Positions 9,198 through 19,545 are shown, counted from the first letter of the stretch. The stretch is DNA of 64,000 bases from an uncultured Bacteroides sp. (GCA_948847595.1 CAQOGY010000002.1:496001-560000); one strand, 5' to 3'. The notes: generated by a model not told the origin, from the letters alone. Translations and numbers: made by a program.

Positions 9198-10861
9198 AAA
9201 CATCACTATTGATAACCGGGGGATTGGCTTTCGGAGCAATGACTTTTGCACAAGAAAAGCCTAATATCATTGTTATATTGGCGGACGATCTGGGTTTCTC
9301 CGATTTAGGTTGCTACGGAGGAGAAGTACAGACACCGGTATTGGATAAGATGGCCAAACAGGGTGTCCGTATGACACAAATGTATAACAGTGCGCGGAGT
9401 TGTCCGTCACGTGCCAATTTATTAACCGGACTTTATCCGCATCAGACAGGGTTAGGACACATGGATGCAACCCGTCCGGCATGGCCGAAAGGATATGCCG
9501 GCTTTCGTTCCAATTCTGACAACGTTACCATTGCTGAAGTATTAAAAGATGCCGGATATTTCACAGCCATGTCCGGTAAATGGCATCTGGGCAAAACCGC
9601 CAATCCGATAAACCGCGGTTTCCAGGAATATTATGGTTTGTTAGGTGGATTCAACTCTTTTTGGAATCCGGACGTATATACCCGATTGCCTAAGGATCGT
9701 AACCCACGTCAATATAAAGAGGGAGAATTTTATGCTACTAACGTAATAACCGATTATGCCATAGACTTTATTAATCAGGCACATCAGGAAGAAAAACCTT
9801 TGTTTCTGTATTTGGCATACAATGCTGCTCATTTTCCGTTGCACGCTCCAAAAGAAGTAACGGATAAATATATGAAGATTTACCTGCAGGGTTGGGATAA
9901 GATTCGAGATCAACGTTGGAAACGAATAGTAAAGATGGGGCTTTTGCAAGGAAAACCAGCATTAAGCCCGCGTGGTGTTGTTCCCGAAAGTTTGTTTGAG
10001 GATGAGACACATCCGCTGCCTGCCTGGGATTCTTTAACAAAGGAACAGCAGACTGATCTGGCTCGCCGTATGGCTATTTATGCTGCCATGATAGATATTA
10101 TGGATACCAATATTGGTCGGGTATTGGATACTTTACAGAAGAACGGCGAACTGGATAATACATTTATCATGTTCATGTCGGACAACGGAGCTTGTGCCGA
10201 ATGGCATGAATTTGGTTTCGACAAGCAAACTGGAACAGAATATCATACTCATGTTGGTGCTGAATTAGACCAGATGGGACTACCGGGAACTTATCATCAT
10301 TACGGAACCGGCTGGGCAAACGTTTGTTGTACCCCATTTACACTTTATAAACATTATGCGCATGAAGGTGGAATATCCACTCCTTGCATTATCCAGTGGG
10401 GTAAACAGATCAAACACAAAGGTAGTATTGACCATCAACCGGCACAATTCTCGGATATCATGGCAACTTGCATCGAACTGGCAGGGACTAAATATCCCGA
10501 AGAATACGAAGGAAGAAAGATTGTACCTACACCGGGCAAGTCAATCCTTCCTATTGTACGCGGTGAAGAAATGCCGGACCGTTATATCTATGCGGAACAT
10601 GAAGGTAATCGTATGGTACGCAAAGGTGACTGGAAACTGGTCTCTGCGAATTTTAGAGGTGATGAATGGGAACTCTATAATATCAAAGAAGACCGCACAG
10701 AACAACATAATCTGATAAAGGAATACCCTGAAATGGCAAAGGAACTGGAAGACGCTTATTTTGAGTGGGCAGACCATAGTGATGTGCTTTATTTCCCGAA
10801 GGTTTGGAATACTTATAATAAAGGACGCCGGAAGGACTTTAAAGAATATAGAGATAAGTAG
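9194..10861 (+). CDS. Arylsulfatase-type sulfatase, family S1, serine-type
   Basis: Second exported sulfatase of the operon, 555 residues. It has a signal peptide (cleavage near TFAQ), the paired metal-binding aspartates in ILADDLGFSD, and the signature S-C-P-S-R at 69-73, where Ser69 is the predicted formylglycine precursor. GKWHLG and MSDNGAC are typical of the large arylsulfatase A-like group (S1_4-like by appearance). The Cys at the second signature position is not the modified residue. It overlaps the upstream gene by 4 bp. Compared with the first sulfatase it is a different branch, so the two probably remove sulfate from different positions or sugars of one glycan. Maturation again needs an anSME encoded elsewhere. 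Confidence 0.93.
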   Translation: MKTSLLITGGLAFGAMTFAQEKPNIIVILADDLGFSDLGCYGGEVQTPVLDKMAKQGVRMTQMYNSARSCPSRANLLTGLYPHQTGLGHMDATRPAWPKGYAGFRSNSDNVTIAEVLKDAGYFTAMSGKWHLGKTANPINRGFQEYYGLLGGFNSFWNPDVYTRLPKDRNPRQYKEGEFYATNVITDYAIDFINQAHQEEKPLFLYLAYNAAHFPLHAPKEVTDKYMKIYLQGWDKIRDQRWKRIVKMGLLQGKPALSPRGVVPESLFEDETHPLPAWDSLTKEQQTDLARRMAIYAAMIDIMDTNIGRVLDTLQKNGELDNTFIMFMSDNGACAEWHEFGFDKQTGTEYHTHVGAELDQMGLPGTYHHYGTGWANVCCTPFTLYKHYAHEGGISTPCIIQWGKQIKHKGSIDHQPAQFSDIMATCIELAGTKYPEEYEGRKIVPTPGKSILPIVRGEEMPDRYIYAEHEGNRMVRKGDWKLVSANFRGDEWELYNIKEDRTEQHNLIKEYPEMAKELEDAYFEWADHSDVLYFPKVWNTYNKGRRKDFKEYRDK

Positions 10862-10894
10862 GAAAACACAGTAGGAAAGAAAAGATAGGAACTT

Positions 10895-13099
10895 ATGAAC
10901 AAGAAACTACTAATTGCAGTATTTGTAAGTGCTATGGCACATACGTTCGCTTGCGCAGCAAGCCCGAAAGAAAATAGAATGAAAACAGTTTGGGCTGATA
11001 AAGTTACGTTGGAAAATGTATGGCAGAGTTATCCGCGTCCTCAGTTACAACGTTCGCAATGGATGAATCTGAACGGGTTATGGCAGTATGCGGTTACTAC
11101 TCAGGATACACCTAAAAAAGAAGTGAAGTTTGAGGGACAGATTCTCGTTCCGTTTGCTATCGAATCTTCCCTTTCGGGGGTGCAGCGTTCTTTTCTGCCT
11201 ACCGAGAAATTGTGGTATCAGCGTAACTTTACCCTTGATGACGCATGGAAAGGAAAAACAGTGATTTTGCATTTCGGAGCTGTAGATTATGAATGTCAGG
11301 TATGGGTAAACAACAAATTGGCGGGCATTCATAAAGGGGGGAATAATCCTTTCTCTTTCGATGTAACCAAATTGCTGAGAAAAGGTGGTTCGCAACTTGT
11401 TGAGGTTGCTGTTATCGACCCTACGGATACGGAGTCAATTTCCCGTGGCAAGCAACAGTTGGAGCCGAAAGGTATCTGGTATTCTCCGGTATCCGGTATT
11501 TGGCAGACTGTGTGGTTGGAGGCTGTAAATTCAACCCATATTCTTCAGGTTCTTCCTACAGCTGATATTCATAAAAAGACGGTTAGTCTGGACATCAGTG
11601 TAGCTAAAGCCAAAGGAGGAGAAAAAGTAAAAGTGGAATTACTGGACGAAGGTAAGGTAGTGGGTACGACAGAGCAAAAATTAGCCTCAAAGATAGAAAT
11701 GGAAGTTCCGGAGGCTGTTCTTTGGAGTCCGTCTTCTCCGAAACTTTACCATCTGAATATTGAGTTGTTAAGTCAAGGACAAGTAATAGATAAGGTAAAA
11801 AGCTACTTTGCGATGCGTGAGGTCAGTATCCGCAAAGATGAATGTGGTTACCAGCGTATTTGTCTGAATGGTGATCCAATATTCCAGTATGGAACACTGG
11901 ATCAAGGCTGGTGGCCGGATGGTTTGCTGACGCCTCCTTCCGAAGAAGCAATGCTTTGGGATATGGTTCAGCTCAAAAATATGGGATTTAATACCATACG
12001 CAAACACATTAAAGTAGAACCGGAGCAATATTATTATTATGCCGATTCGTTGGGTTTGATGATGTGGCAGGATATGGTATCCGGCTTCTCTACGGAAAGA
12101 AAAGACGAAGAACATATTAAGCCCAATGCGCAAACGGACTGGAATGCACCCGCATCACATACTAACCAATGGCAACAGGAGATGTTCGAGATGATTGACC
12201 GTCTGCGTTTTTATTCCTGTATCACAACGTGGGTAGTCTTCAATGAAGGATGGGGACAGCATAATACGGTAGAGATAGTGGAAAAGGTAATGGAATACGA
12301 TAAAAGCCGTATCATTGACGGAGTAACCGGCTGGACAGACAGAGGAGTAGGCCATATGTATGATGTGCACAATTATCCGTCTGCTTCCATGATTTTGCCC
12401 GCTTGTAATGGCAATCGGATTTCTGTCTTAGGAGAATTCGGAGGGTATGGATGGGCCATCAAAGAACATCTGTGGAATCCTGATATGAGGAATTGGGGAT
12501 ATAAAAATATTGACGGGGCAATGGCGTTGATGGATAACTATGGTCGTCTGGTCTATGATTTGGAGACATTGATAGCACAGGGGCTGAGTGCGGCGATTTA
12601 TACACAAACCACTGATGTCGAAGGTGAAGTAAATGGTCTGATTACTTATGACCGGAAAGTTATTAAAATTCCGGAAGGCTTGTTGCATCTCATGCACGAT
12701 CGTTTATATCATGTCAATCCGGCGAAAGTCATTACTTTGGTGCCCGACACTCAGAATGGGAGTGCGGTCAGCCGTGCAGTCAGCCTTAACGGGCAGGAGT
12801 CGAAAATGACCTCTTTGCCTTTCGATTGTCCTCCCCGTTCGGAAATTGTGTCGGAAACTTCATTTGATGTCAATGAGGAATTCAGCCATTTGTCTTTGTG
12901 GGTGCGTGCTACCGGAGATGTGAAGGTATGGTTGAATGGGGTGGAGGTCTTTTCGCAGGAGGTGAAACAAACCAGGCAATATAATCAGTACAATATCAGT
13001 AATTATTGCCAATATTTGCGAAAAGGAAAGAATGAGTTGAAAATCGAAGTACGGGAAACTAAAAAGATGAGCTTTGATTTCGGTTTGAGGGCTTACTGA
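10895..13099 (+). CDS. Glycoside hydrolase family 2 protein (beta-galactosidase-like)
   Basis: Exported 734-residue GH2 enzyme with a signal peptide, a jelly-roll sugar-binding domain (about 40-215), an Ig-like domain (about 220-315), and a TIM barrel. The acid/base is Glu451 in VVFNEGWGQ, the nucleophile is Glu514 in LGEFGG, and a C-terminal beta domain follows from about 630. It is a retaining enzyme; beta-galactosidase is the commonest activity for this architecture but beta-glucuronidase or arabinopyranosidase are possible. It is last in the operon, 33 bp after the sulfatase, with a TAGGAA-like ribosome site. After desulfation it may trim galactose-type residues. Confidence 0.88.
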   Translation: MNKKLLIAVFVSAMAHTFACAASPKENRMKTVWADKVTLENVWQSYPRPQLQRSQWMNLNGLWQYAVTTQDTPKKEVKFEGQILVPFAIESSLSGVQRSFLPTEKLWYQRNFTLDDAWKGKTVILHFGAVDYECQVWVNNKLAGIHKGGNNPFSFDVTKLLRKGGSQLVEVAVIDPTDTESISRGKQQLEPKGIWYSPVSGIWQTVWLEAVNSTHILQVLPTADIHKKTVSLDISVAKAKGGEKVKVELLDEGKVVGTTEQKLASKIEMEVPEAVLWSPSSPKLYHLNIELLSQGQVIDKVKSYFAMREVSIRKDECGYQRICLNGDPIFQYGTLDQGWWPDGLLTPPSEEAMLWDMVQLKNMGFNTIRKHIKVEPEQYYYYADSLGLMMWQDMVSGFSTERKDEEHIKPNAQTDWNAPASHTNQWQQEMFEMIDRLRFYSCITTWVVFNEGWGQHNTVEIVEKVMEYDKSRIIDGVTGWTDRGVGHMYDVHNYPSASMILPACNGNRISVLGEFGGYGWAIKEHLWNPDMRNWGYKNIDGAMALMDNYGRLVYDLETLIAQGLSAAIYTQTTDVEGEVNGLITYDRKVIKIPEGLLHLMHDRLYHVNPAKVITLVPDTQNGSAVSRAVSLNGQESKMTSLPFDCPPRSEIVSETSFDVNEEFSHLSLWVRATGDVKVWLNGVEVFSQEVKQTRQYNQYNISNYCQYLRKGKNELKIEVRETKKMSFDFGLRAY

Positions 13100-13169
13100 T
13101 CGGACACGTTTTTATTCCCAATACTTGCAATAATTTCTCAAAGAAGGCCGTCGGTTTCTGAAAGACTTT

Positions 13170-13177
13170 TATCTTTG
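13170..13177 (+). promoter_or_regulatory. Predicted -7 box for the SusR-like regulator gene
   Basis: TATCTTTG followed by C is a perfect -7 consensus 22 bp upstream of the ATG at 13200. The expected -33 position does not carry a clear TTTG. Confidence 0.45.
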
Positions 13178-13199
13178 CAGATATAATACATATGGCGCT

Positions 13200-14852
13200 A
13201 TGAGAAAGATTATTTTGATTTTCGTGACAATTGTCCTTCCCTGTTTGCTTTGCGCAAGAAATGATGATAAGAGTACAGATATGCTGCTTCGTGAGATTGA
13301 CGGAATTATCAAGAACCGTCAGGCTTACGGAGCAGAAAAGGAGGTACGCATCTCCGATTTGAAGAAGTTGCTGTCCGAGGCTACCTCCGATGAGCAGCGT
13401 TATGGATTTTGCGGCAGGCTTTTTGATGAATATCGGGCTTATAATCTGGACTCTTCGTATGTATATGCACAGCGGAAGCAGGAACTGGCTTCTCATTTGA
13501 ACAAACAGGATTATCTGGATGATGCCGCCATGAATATGGCAGAGGTGATGGGAACCACCGGAATGTACAAGGAAGCTTTGGAGCAGTTGGGACAGATAGA
13601 CAAGAAAACCCTGTCTGATTATCTCTATCCCTATTATTACCACTTGTATCGTACTATTTACGGGTTGATGGGAGATTATGCCGTCACCGAGAAGGAGAAA
13701 AAAGAGTATTACCGGATGACGGACCTGTATCGGGATTCCCTTTTACAGACTAATGCCTCCGACTCATTGGGCCATGTGCTGGTGATGGCCGACAAATGCA
13801 CCGTACACGCCCAATATGACCAGGCAATAACCATGCTGACCGACTTCTACCGGAAACCCTCTCTGGACGATCATTCCAAGGCGATGATTACTTATACCTT
13901 GTCAGAAGCCTATCGCCTCAAAGGAGACAAGAAAGGGCAGAAACACTTTCTGGCTCTCTCGGCCATCGCCGATTTAAAATCGGCAGTCAAAGAATATGTT
14001 TCCTTACGGAAACTCGCCTCTCTTGTATATGAAGACGGAGACATTGATCGTGCATACAACTATCTGAAATGCTCGCTCGAAGATGCTACGCTCTGCAATG
14101 CCCGCCTTCGTACCCTGGAAATCTCACAAGTCTTCCCCATCATCGATCAGGCTTACCAACTGAAAACCAAGCGGCAGCAACAGGAAATGAAGATATCTTT
14201 GATTTGTATCAGTCTGCTTTCCGTCTTTCTGCTGGTGGCTATATTCTTCGTTTACAAGCAGATGAAGAAAGTGGCTGCCGCCCGTCGGGAAGTGATTGAC
14301 ACGAATACGCTTCTGCAAGAGCTGAACGGTGAGCTTCATGACTCCAATTCGCAACTGAAAGAGATGAACCATACCCTTTCGGAAGCTAACTATATTAAAG
14401 AGGAATACATCGGTCGCTATATGGACCAGTGTTCCACCTATCTGGATAAGATGGACTTATACCGTCGTTCCCTGAATAAGATTGCGGCTACCGGCAGGGT
14501 AGAGGAGTTGTATAAAGCTATTAAATCTTCCCAATTCCTCGAAGAAGAGCTGAAAGAGTTCTACGCAAACTTCGATATGACCTTCCTGCAACTCTTCCCC
14601 AACTTTGTGGAAGAATTTAATGCGTTGCTTGTCGAGCCGATGCAGCCCAAGCAGGGTGAACTGCTGAATACCGAACTTCGTATCTTTGCCCTGATCCGTC
14701 TGGGGATTACGGATAGTACCAAGATCGCCCAGTTCCTCCGCTACTCTGTGACCACTATTTATAATTACCGGACACGTGTCCGCAACAAAGCACTCGGCGA
14801 ACGGGATGAGTTTGAGGCTAAAGTAATGAAAATAGGGAAGGTGGAAGAGTAA
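13200..14852 (+). CDS. SusR-like membrane-spanning transcription regulator (DUF6377 type)
   Basis: 550-residue regulator of the SusR type. It has a signal peptide/first hydrophobic segment (1-20), a periplasmic helical TPR-like region (about 30-320), one membrane segment (331-353), a cytoplasmic coiled coil (about 358-400) and a C-terminal helix-turn-helix (about 490-540) with the LuxR-like pattern ITDSTKIAQFLRYSVTTI. In the starch system this family senses an oligosaccharide in the periplasm and activates susC-type operons from the membrane. It lies immediately upstream of, and codirectional with, a SusC/SusD/GH66/GH31 locus, so isomalto-oligosaccharides are the natural ligand guess. Its gene ends in a short hairpin, and the SusC operon has its own promoter. 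Confidence 0.85.
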   Translation: MRKIILIFVTIVLPCLLCARNDDKSTDMLLREIDGIIKNRQAYGAEKEVRISDLKKLLSEATSDEQRYGFCGRLFDEYRAYNLDSSYVYAQRKQELASHLNKQDYLDDAAMNMAEVMGTTGMYKEALEQLGQIDKKTLSDYLYPYYYHLYRTIYGLMGDYAVTEKEKKEYYRMTDLYRDSLLQTNASDSLGHVLVMADKCTVHAQYDQAITMLTDFYRKPSLDDHSKAMITYTLSEAYRLKGDKKGQKHFLALSAIADLKSAVKEYVSLRKLASLVYEDGDIDRAYNYLKCSLEDATLCNARLRTLEISQVFPIIDQAYQLKTKRQQQEMKISLICISLLSVFLLVAIFFVYKQMKKVAAARREVIDTNTLLQELNGELHDSNSQLKEMNHTLSEANYIKEEYIGRYMDQCSTYLDKMDLYRRSLNKIAATGRVEELYKAIKSSQFLEEELKEFYANFDMTFLQLFPNFVEEFNALLVEPMQPKQGELLNTELRIFALIRLGITDSTKIAQFLRYSVTTIYNYRTRVRNKALGERDEFEAKVMKIGKVEE

Positions 14853-14869
14853 GAAATCCACTACTTTTT
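14841..14869 (+). terminator. Weak intrinsic terminator after the SusR-like gene
   Basis: GTGGA (14841-14845) pairs with TCCAC (14857-14861) and is followed by a run of six or seven T. The 5-bp stem overlaps the stop codon, so it is weak. Confidence 0.35.
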
Positions 14870-14981
14870 TAGCACGGTTACTATTCTGTAATATTCTTAT
14901 TATTAGTGTTTTATACTGTGTTGTGTTGTATAAACCACTATATTTTTGCTATCTGGCAAAAGAAGCGCATTTAATTGTGGA

Positions 14982-14989
14982 TACTTTTG
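14982..14989 (+). promoter_or_regulatory. Predicted -7 box for the dextran SusC operon
   Basis: TACTTTTG matches TAnnTTTG and is 44 bp before the SusC start at 15034. It lies inside a longer in-frame extension of SusC that begins at 14923, which argues against that start. The SusR-like protein would bind upstream, in 14870-14975. Confidence 0.45.
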
Positions 14990-15033
14990 TTTCAGTGAAA
15001 ACAAAAAGTAATCCTAATATTAACTTTAAATTG

Positions 15034-18000
15034 ATGTACATGGAACAGAGTATAAAGTCGAAAGGCTTTGAACATCGCCTCCTATTAATAATGTGGGGCT
15101 TGTTACTATCTCTTAGTGCATTCGCACAGCAGATTACAGTAAAAGGACATGTAGTGGACGCCACGGGCGAACCGGTGATCGGTGCCAGTGTGATAGAAGG
15201 CAAGTCCACGAACGGCACGATTACCGATATCGACGGTAACTTCTCATTAAATGTTTCTGCTAACAGCACATTGACCATTTCTTTTGTCGGCTATAAGACG
15301 CAGACTGTTTCGGTGAACGGAAAAACCGCACTGAAAGTAACCTTGCAGGAAGATACCGAAGTATTGGACGAAGTTGTTGTAGTAGGTTACGGAACGATGA
15401 AAAAGAGTGACCTGACCGGCGCCGTATCTTCTGTAGGAGTCAAAGATATCAAAGACTCTCCGGTAGCCAATATCGGTCAGGCAATGCAGGGAAAAGTATC
15501 CGGCGTGCAAATTATCGATGCCGGCAAACCGGGGGACAATGTAACCATTAAAATCCGTGGTCTGGGCACGATCAACAACAGCAACCCGCTGATTGTCATC
15601 GACGGGATTCCCACCGATTTAGGCTTATCTTCCTTGAATATGGCTGATGTGGAACGGGTAGACGTACTGAAAGATGCTTCGGCAACTGCCATCTACGGTT
15701 CGCGCGGTGCCAACGGTGTAGTGATGATTACCAGTAAACGCGGTGCCGAAGGCGCCGGAAAGGTAACGGTCAATGCGAACTGGGCGATACAGAATGCAAC
15801 TAAAGTGCCTGATATGCTGAATGCCGCCCAATATGCAGCATTGAGCAATGACATGCTCTCAAACAATGACGATAACACCAACCCTTACTGGGCAGACCCT
15901 TCTTCATTGGGAAAAGGAACCAACTGGCTCGACGAGATGCTGCGCACGGGAGTGAAGCAGAGTTATTCGGTCAGCTATTCCGGCGGCACGGAAAAGGCGC
16001 ATTATTACGTGTCCGGCGGTTTTCTCGATCAGTCCGGCATTGTGAAGAGTGTCAATTATCGCCGTTTCAATTTTCAGGCGAACAGTGACGCCCAAGTTAA
16101 CAAATGGCTGAAATTCACCACCAACCTCACATTTAGCACAGATGTCAAAGAAGGAGGAACATACAGTATCGGTGATGCGATGAAAGCCCTTCCCACCCAA
16201 CCGGTGAAGAATGACGACGGCAGTTGGAGCGGTCCCGGACAGGAGGCGCAATGGTACGGAAGTATCCGCAATCCGATCGGTACGCTTCACATGATGACTA
16301 ACGAGACGAAAGGATATAACTTCCTCGCAAACATCACCGGAGAGATCACCTTCACTAAATGGCTGAAATTGAAAAGTACCTTCGGCTATGACGCCAAGTT
16401 TTGGTTTGCCGACAACTTCACGCCGGCATACGACTGGAAACCGAATCCGGTAGAAGAATCTTCCCGCTACAAAAGCGACAACAAATCATTCACCTACCTG
16501 TGGGACAACTACTTCGTATTCGATCATACTTTTGCAAAGAAACACCGTGTAGGTGTGATGGCAGGTTCTTCCGCACAGTGGAATAACTACGATTATCTGA
16601 ACGCACAGAAAAACATTTTCATGTTCGACAATATCCATGAGATGGACAACGGAGAAAAGATGTACAGCCTTGGCGGCAGTCAAAGCGACTGGGCACTGCT
16701 TTCACTGATGGCACGTCTCAACTACTCATACGAAGACAAATACCTGCTGACGGCTACCGTACGTCGTGACGGCTCTTCCCGCTTTGGTAAGAACAACCGA
16801 TGGGGAACATTCCCTTCCGTATCTTTGGCTTGGCGTGTCTCTCAGGAAGACTGGTTCCCGAAAGATAACTTCCTGATGAACGATCTCAAACTGCGTGTCG
16901 GATACGGTGTGACCGGTAATCAGGAAATCGGTAACTATGGATTTGTCGCATCCTACAACACGGGTGTCTATCCTTTCGGAAACAATAACTCCACTGCTTT
17001 GGTATCTACCACTCTCTCCAATCCGAACATCCATTGGGAAGAAGTGCGCCAGGCCAACTTCGGAGTGGACATGAGCCTGTTCGATTCGCGTGTCAGCCTT
17101 TCACTGGATGCTTATATCAAGAATACGAACGATATGCTGGTGAAGGCTTCCATCCCCATCACTTCGGGCTTTGAAGATACTACCGAGACTTTCACCAATG
17201 CCGGCAAGATGCGCAACAAAGGAGTGGAAATGACATTGCGTACCATCAACCTGAAAGGCATCTTCTCCTGGGAATCCGCTTTAACGGCTACCTACAATAA
17301 AAATGAGATTCTGGACCTGAACAGCGAAACTCCGATGTTTATCAACCAGATAGGCAATTCATACGTGACCATGCTGAAAGCCGGTTACCCGATCAACGTT
17401 TTCTATGGATACGTTACCGACGGGCTTTTCCAGAACTGGGGAGAAGTCAACCGCCACGCCACCCAGCCGGGCGCAGCTCCGGGGGACATCCGCTTCAGAG
17501 ACTTGAACAACGACGGAGTGATTAACGACGAAGACCGTACGATTCTTGGCAATCCGAATCCGAACTGGTTCTTCTCACTCTCCAACAACCTATCTTACAA
17601 AGGATGGGAACTCTCCGTTTTCCTGCAAGGAGTGGCAGGCAACAAGATTTATAATGCCAACAATGTGGACAACGAAGGAATGGCTGCCGCCTATAACCAG
17701 ACCACAGCCGTACTGAACCGCTGGACAGGAGAAGGCACAAGCTACTCCATGCCGCGTGCCATCTGGGGCGACCCGAACCAGAACTGCCGCGTATCCGACC
17801 GATTTGTGGAAAACGGTTCGTATCTCCGTCTGAAAAATATCACCCTTTCGTATACACTGCCTAAAAAGTGGTTGCAAAAGATTCAACTGGAAAACGCCCG
17901 TATCTCCTTCTCTTGCGAGAATGTGGCGACTATCACCGGATATTCGGGCTTCGACCCCGAGGTGGATGTCAACGGTATAGACAGCAGCCGTTACCCTATC

Positions 18001-18039
18001 TCGCGTACATTCAGTATGGGCTTGAACTTTAACTTTTAA
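15034..18039 (+). CDS. SusC-family TonB-dependent outer-membrane transporter (dextran locus)
   Basis: Outer-membrane beta-barrel of about 1001 residues that imports oligosaccharides with the SusD lid, driven by TonB. After a signal peptide ending near SAFAQQ it has a carboxypeptidase-regulatory-like domain (about 33-110), the SusC TonB-box region (EVVVVGYGTMKKSDLTG), a plug domain (PVANIGQAMQGKVSGV and following) and a barrel ending in the export-type aromatic C-terminus GLNFNF. There is no STN domain, as expected for a SusR-regulated rather than a sigma/FecR-regulated locus. ATGs at 15034 and 15040 are equally possible starts. SusD follows after 15 bp. The GH66 downstream points to dextran or isomaltodextrins as cargo. 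Confidence 0.95.
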   Translation: MYMEQSIKSKGFEHRLLLIMWGLLLSLSAFAQQITVKGHVVDATGEPVIGASVIEGKSTNGTITDIDGNFSLNVSANSTLTISFVGYKTQTVSVNGKTALKVTLQEDTEVLDEVVVVGYGTMKKSDLTGAVSSVGVKDIKDSPVANIGQAMQGKVSGVQIIDAGKPGDNVTIKIRGLGTINNSNPLIVIDGIPTDLGLSSLNMADVERVDVLKDASATAIYGSRGANGVVMITSKRGAEGAGKVTVNANWAIQNATKVPDMLNAAQYAALSNDMLSNNDDNTNPYWADPSSLGKGTNWLDEMLRTGVKQSYSVSYSGGTEKAHYYVSGGFLDQSGIVKSVNYRRFNFQANSDAQVNKWLKFTTNLTFSTDVKEGGTYSIGDAMKALPTQPVKNDDGSWSGPGQEAQWYGSIRNPIGTLHMMTNETKGYNFLANITGEITFTKWLKLKSTFGYDAKFWFADNFTPAYDWKPNPVEESSRYKSDNKSFTYLWDNYFVFDHTFAKKHRVGVMAGSSAQWNNYDYLNAQKNIFMFDNIHEMDNGEKMYSLGGSQSDWALLSLMARLNYSYEDKYLLTATVRRDGSSRFGKNNRWGTFPSVSLAWRVSQEDWFPKDNFLMNDLKLRVGYGVTGNQEIGNYGFVASYNTGVYPFGNNNSTALVSTTLSNPNIHWEEVRQANFGVDMSLFDSRVSLSLDAYIKNTNDMLVKASIPITSGFEDTTETFTNAGKMRNKGVEMTLRTINLKGIFSWESALTATYNKNEILDLNSETPMFINQIGNSYVTMLKAGYPINVFYGYVTDGLFQNWGEVNRHATQPGAAPGDIRFRDLNNDGVINDEDRTILGNPNPNWFFSLSNNLSYKGWELSVFLQGVAGNKIYNANNVDNEGMAAAYNQTTAVLNRWTGEGTSYSMPRAIWGDPNQNCRVSDRFVENGSYLRLKNITLSYTLPKKWLQKIQLENARISFSCENVATITGYSGFDPEVDVNGIDSSRYPISRTFSMGLNFNF

Positions 18040-18054
18040 ATCAGGAGGAAGAAA

Positions 18055-19545
18055 ATGAAAAAGAAACTGACTTTTATAATGATACTTGCCGTACTTGCCT
18101 TGACATCGTGCAGTGATTTTCTGGATAAGTACCCCAAATACGGTGTGGACCCCGAATCGGAAGTGACCAATGAGATTGCCGTAGCACTGACTACTGCCTG
18201 CTATAAGACGTTGCAGTCGTCCAATATGTATAATCAGCGCCTGTGGAGCCTCGACATCCTTGCCGGCAACAGCGAGGTAGGCGCCGGAGGAGGAACCGAC
18301 GGACTGGAAACTGTTCAGGCGGCTAACTTTATAGCGCAGAGCGACAACGGTTTTGCCCTGTACGTATGGCGTTCTCCGTGGGTAGGCATCGGACGTTGTA
18401 ATATCGTGCTTTCCAATCTGCCTTCGGCTGCCATCTCCGATGAGATAAAAGACCGTTGCATGGGTGAGGCATATTTCCTGCGTGCTCATTACTACTATAT
18501 CCTCGTCCGCCTTTATGGTGGCGTACCTTTGCGGTTACAGCCCTTTGAGCCGGGACAGTCGACGGATATTGCCCGCAATACGGTAGATGAAGTATATGCG
18601 CAGATTCTATCGGACTGTAAGAATGCGGTGGATATGCTTCCCCCAAAGAGCAGTTACGGAGAAAATGACAAGGGACGTGCCTGCAAAGAGGCGGCGATGG
18701 CTATGCTGGCAGATATTTACCTGACGCTGGCGCCCAATCATCGGGATTATTACAGTGAAGTTGTTACGTTGTGCGACCAGATTACTGCGATGGGATATGA
18801 TTTGTCTCAGTGCAAGTATGCCGATAATTTCGATGCTACGATCAATAACGGTGCGGAATCCCTTTTTGAAGTACAATACTCCGGCAGTACGGAATACGAT
18901 TTCTGGGGAGGGGACAACCAGTCTTCCTGGCTGTCGACCTTCATGGGACCCCGCAACTCCGGTATGGTGGCAGGCGCTTACGGATGGAATCTGCCTACGG
19001 AAGAATTTATCAAAGAGTACGAAGCGGGCGATTTGCGCAAAGATGTGACCGTGTTATATCAAGGCTGTCCTGCTTTCGACGGCATGGAATACAGACGTTC
19101 ATGGTCGGGTACAGGTTACAACGTCCGGAAGTTCCTTGTGTCGAAGACCGTTTCGCCGGAATATAATACCAACCCGAATAACTTCGTGGTATACCGTTAT
19201 GCGGATGTCCTGTTGAAGAAGGCGGAAGCCCTGAACGAACTGGGACATCCCGACCAGGCTGCCGCACCTCTGAATATCGTCCGTCATCGTGCCGGACTGG
19301 CGGATGTACCGACTACCTTGAATCAGGAAACAATGCGGGAAAAGATTATTCACGAACGCCGGATGGAACTTGCTTTTGAGGGACATCGCTGGTTTGACAT
19401 GATTCGCATCAATAATGGTAACTATGCGATTGAGTTCCTGAAATCCATCGGCAAGAATCAGGTGACGAAGGAACGTCTGCTGCTGCCCATCCCGCAGACA
19501 GAGATGGACTCTAACAATCTGATGACTCAGAATCCCGGTTATTAA
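18055..19545 (+). CDS. SusD-family glycan-binding lipoprotein (dextran locus)
   Basis: Surface lipoprotein of 496 residues, the lid and substrate-capturing partner of the adjacent SusC. A lipobox with Cys19 (ALTSC-SDFLD) precedes the helical TPR-rich SusD fold, with the usual N-terminal SDFLDKYPK motif, GEAYFLRAHYY in the first helices, and the conserved C-terminal block ERRMELAFEGHRWFDMIR. A strong AGGAGG ribosome site lies just before the ATG. Length is normal for the family. It is cotranscribed with SusC upstream and a SusE-like lipoprotein downstream. Confidence 0.95.
   Translation: MKKKLTFIMILAVLALTSCSDFLDKYPKYGVDPESEVTNEIAVALTTACYKTLQSSNMYNQRLWSLDILAGNSEVGAGGGTDGLETVQAANFIAQSDNGFALYVWRSPWVGIGRCNIVLSNLPSAAISDEIKDRCMGEAYFLRAHYYYILVRLYGGVPLRLQPFEPGQSTDIARNTVDEVYAQILSDCKNAVDMLPPKSSYGENDKGRACKEAAMAMLADIYLTLAPNHRDYYSEVVTLCDQITAMGYDLSQCKYADNFDATINNGAESLFEVQYSGSTEYDFWGGDNQSSWLSTFMGPRNSGMVAGAYGWNLPTEEFIKEYEAGDLRKDVTVLYQGCPAFDGMEYRRSWSGTGYNVRKFLVSKTVSPEYNTNPNNFVVYRYADVLLKKAEALNELGHPDQAAAPLNIVRHRAGLADVPTTLNQETMREKIIHERRMELAFEGHRWFDMIRINNGNYAIEFLKSIGKNQVTKERLLLPIPQTEMDSNNLMTQNPGY

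Noticed and set aside
17590..18489. 299-codon antisense frame across the SusC/SusD junction
   Set aside because: Spans two clear plus-strand genes and shows no domain; a shadow.
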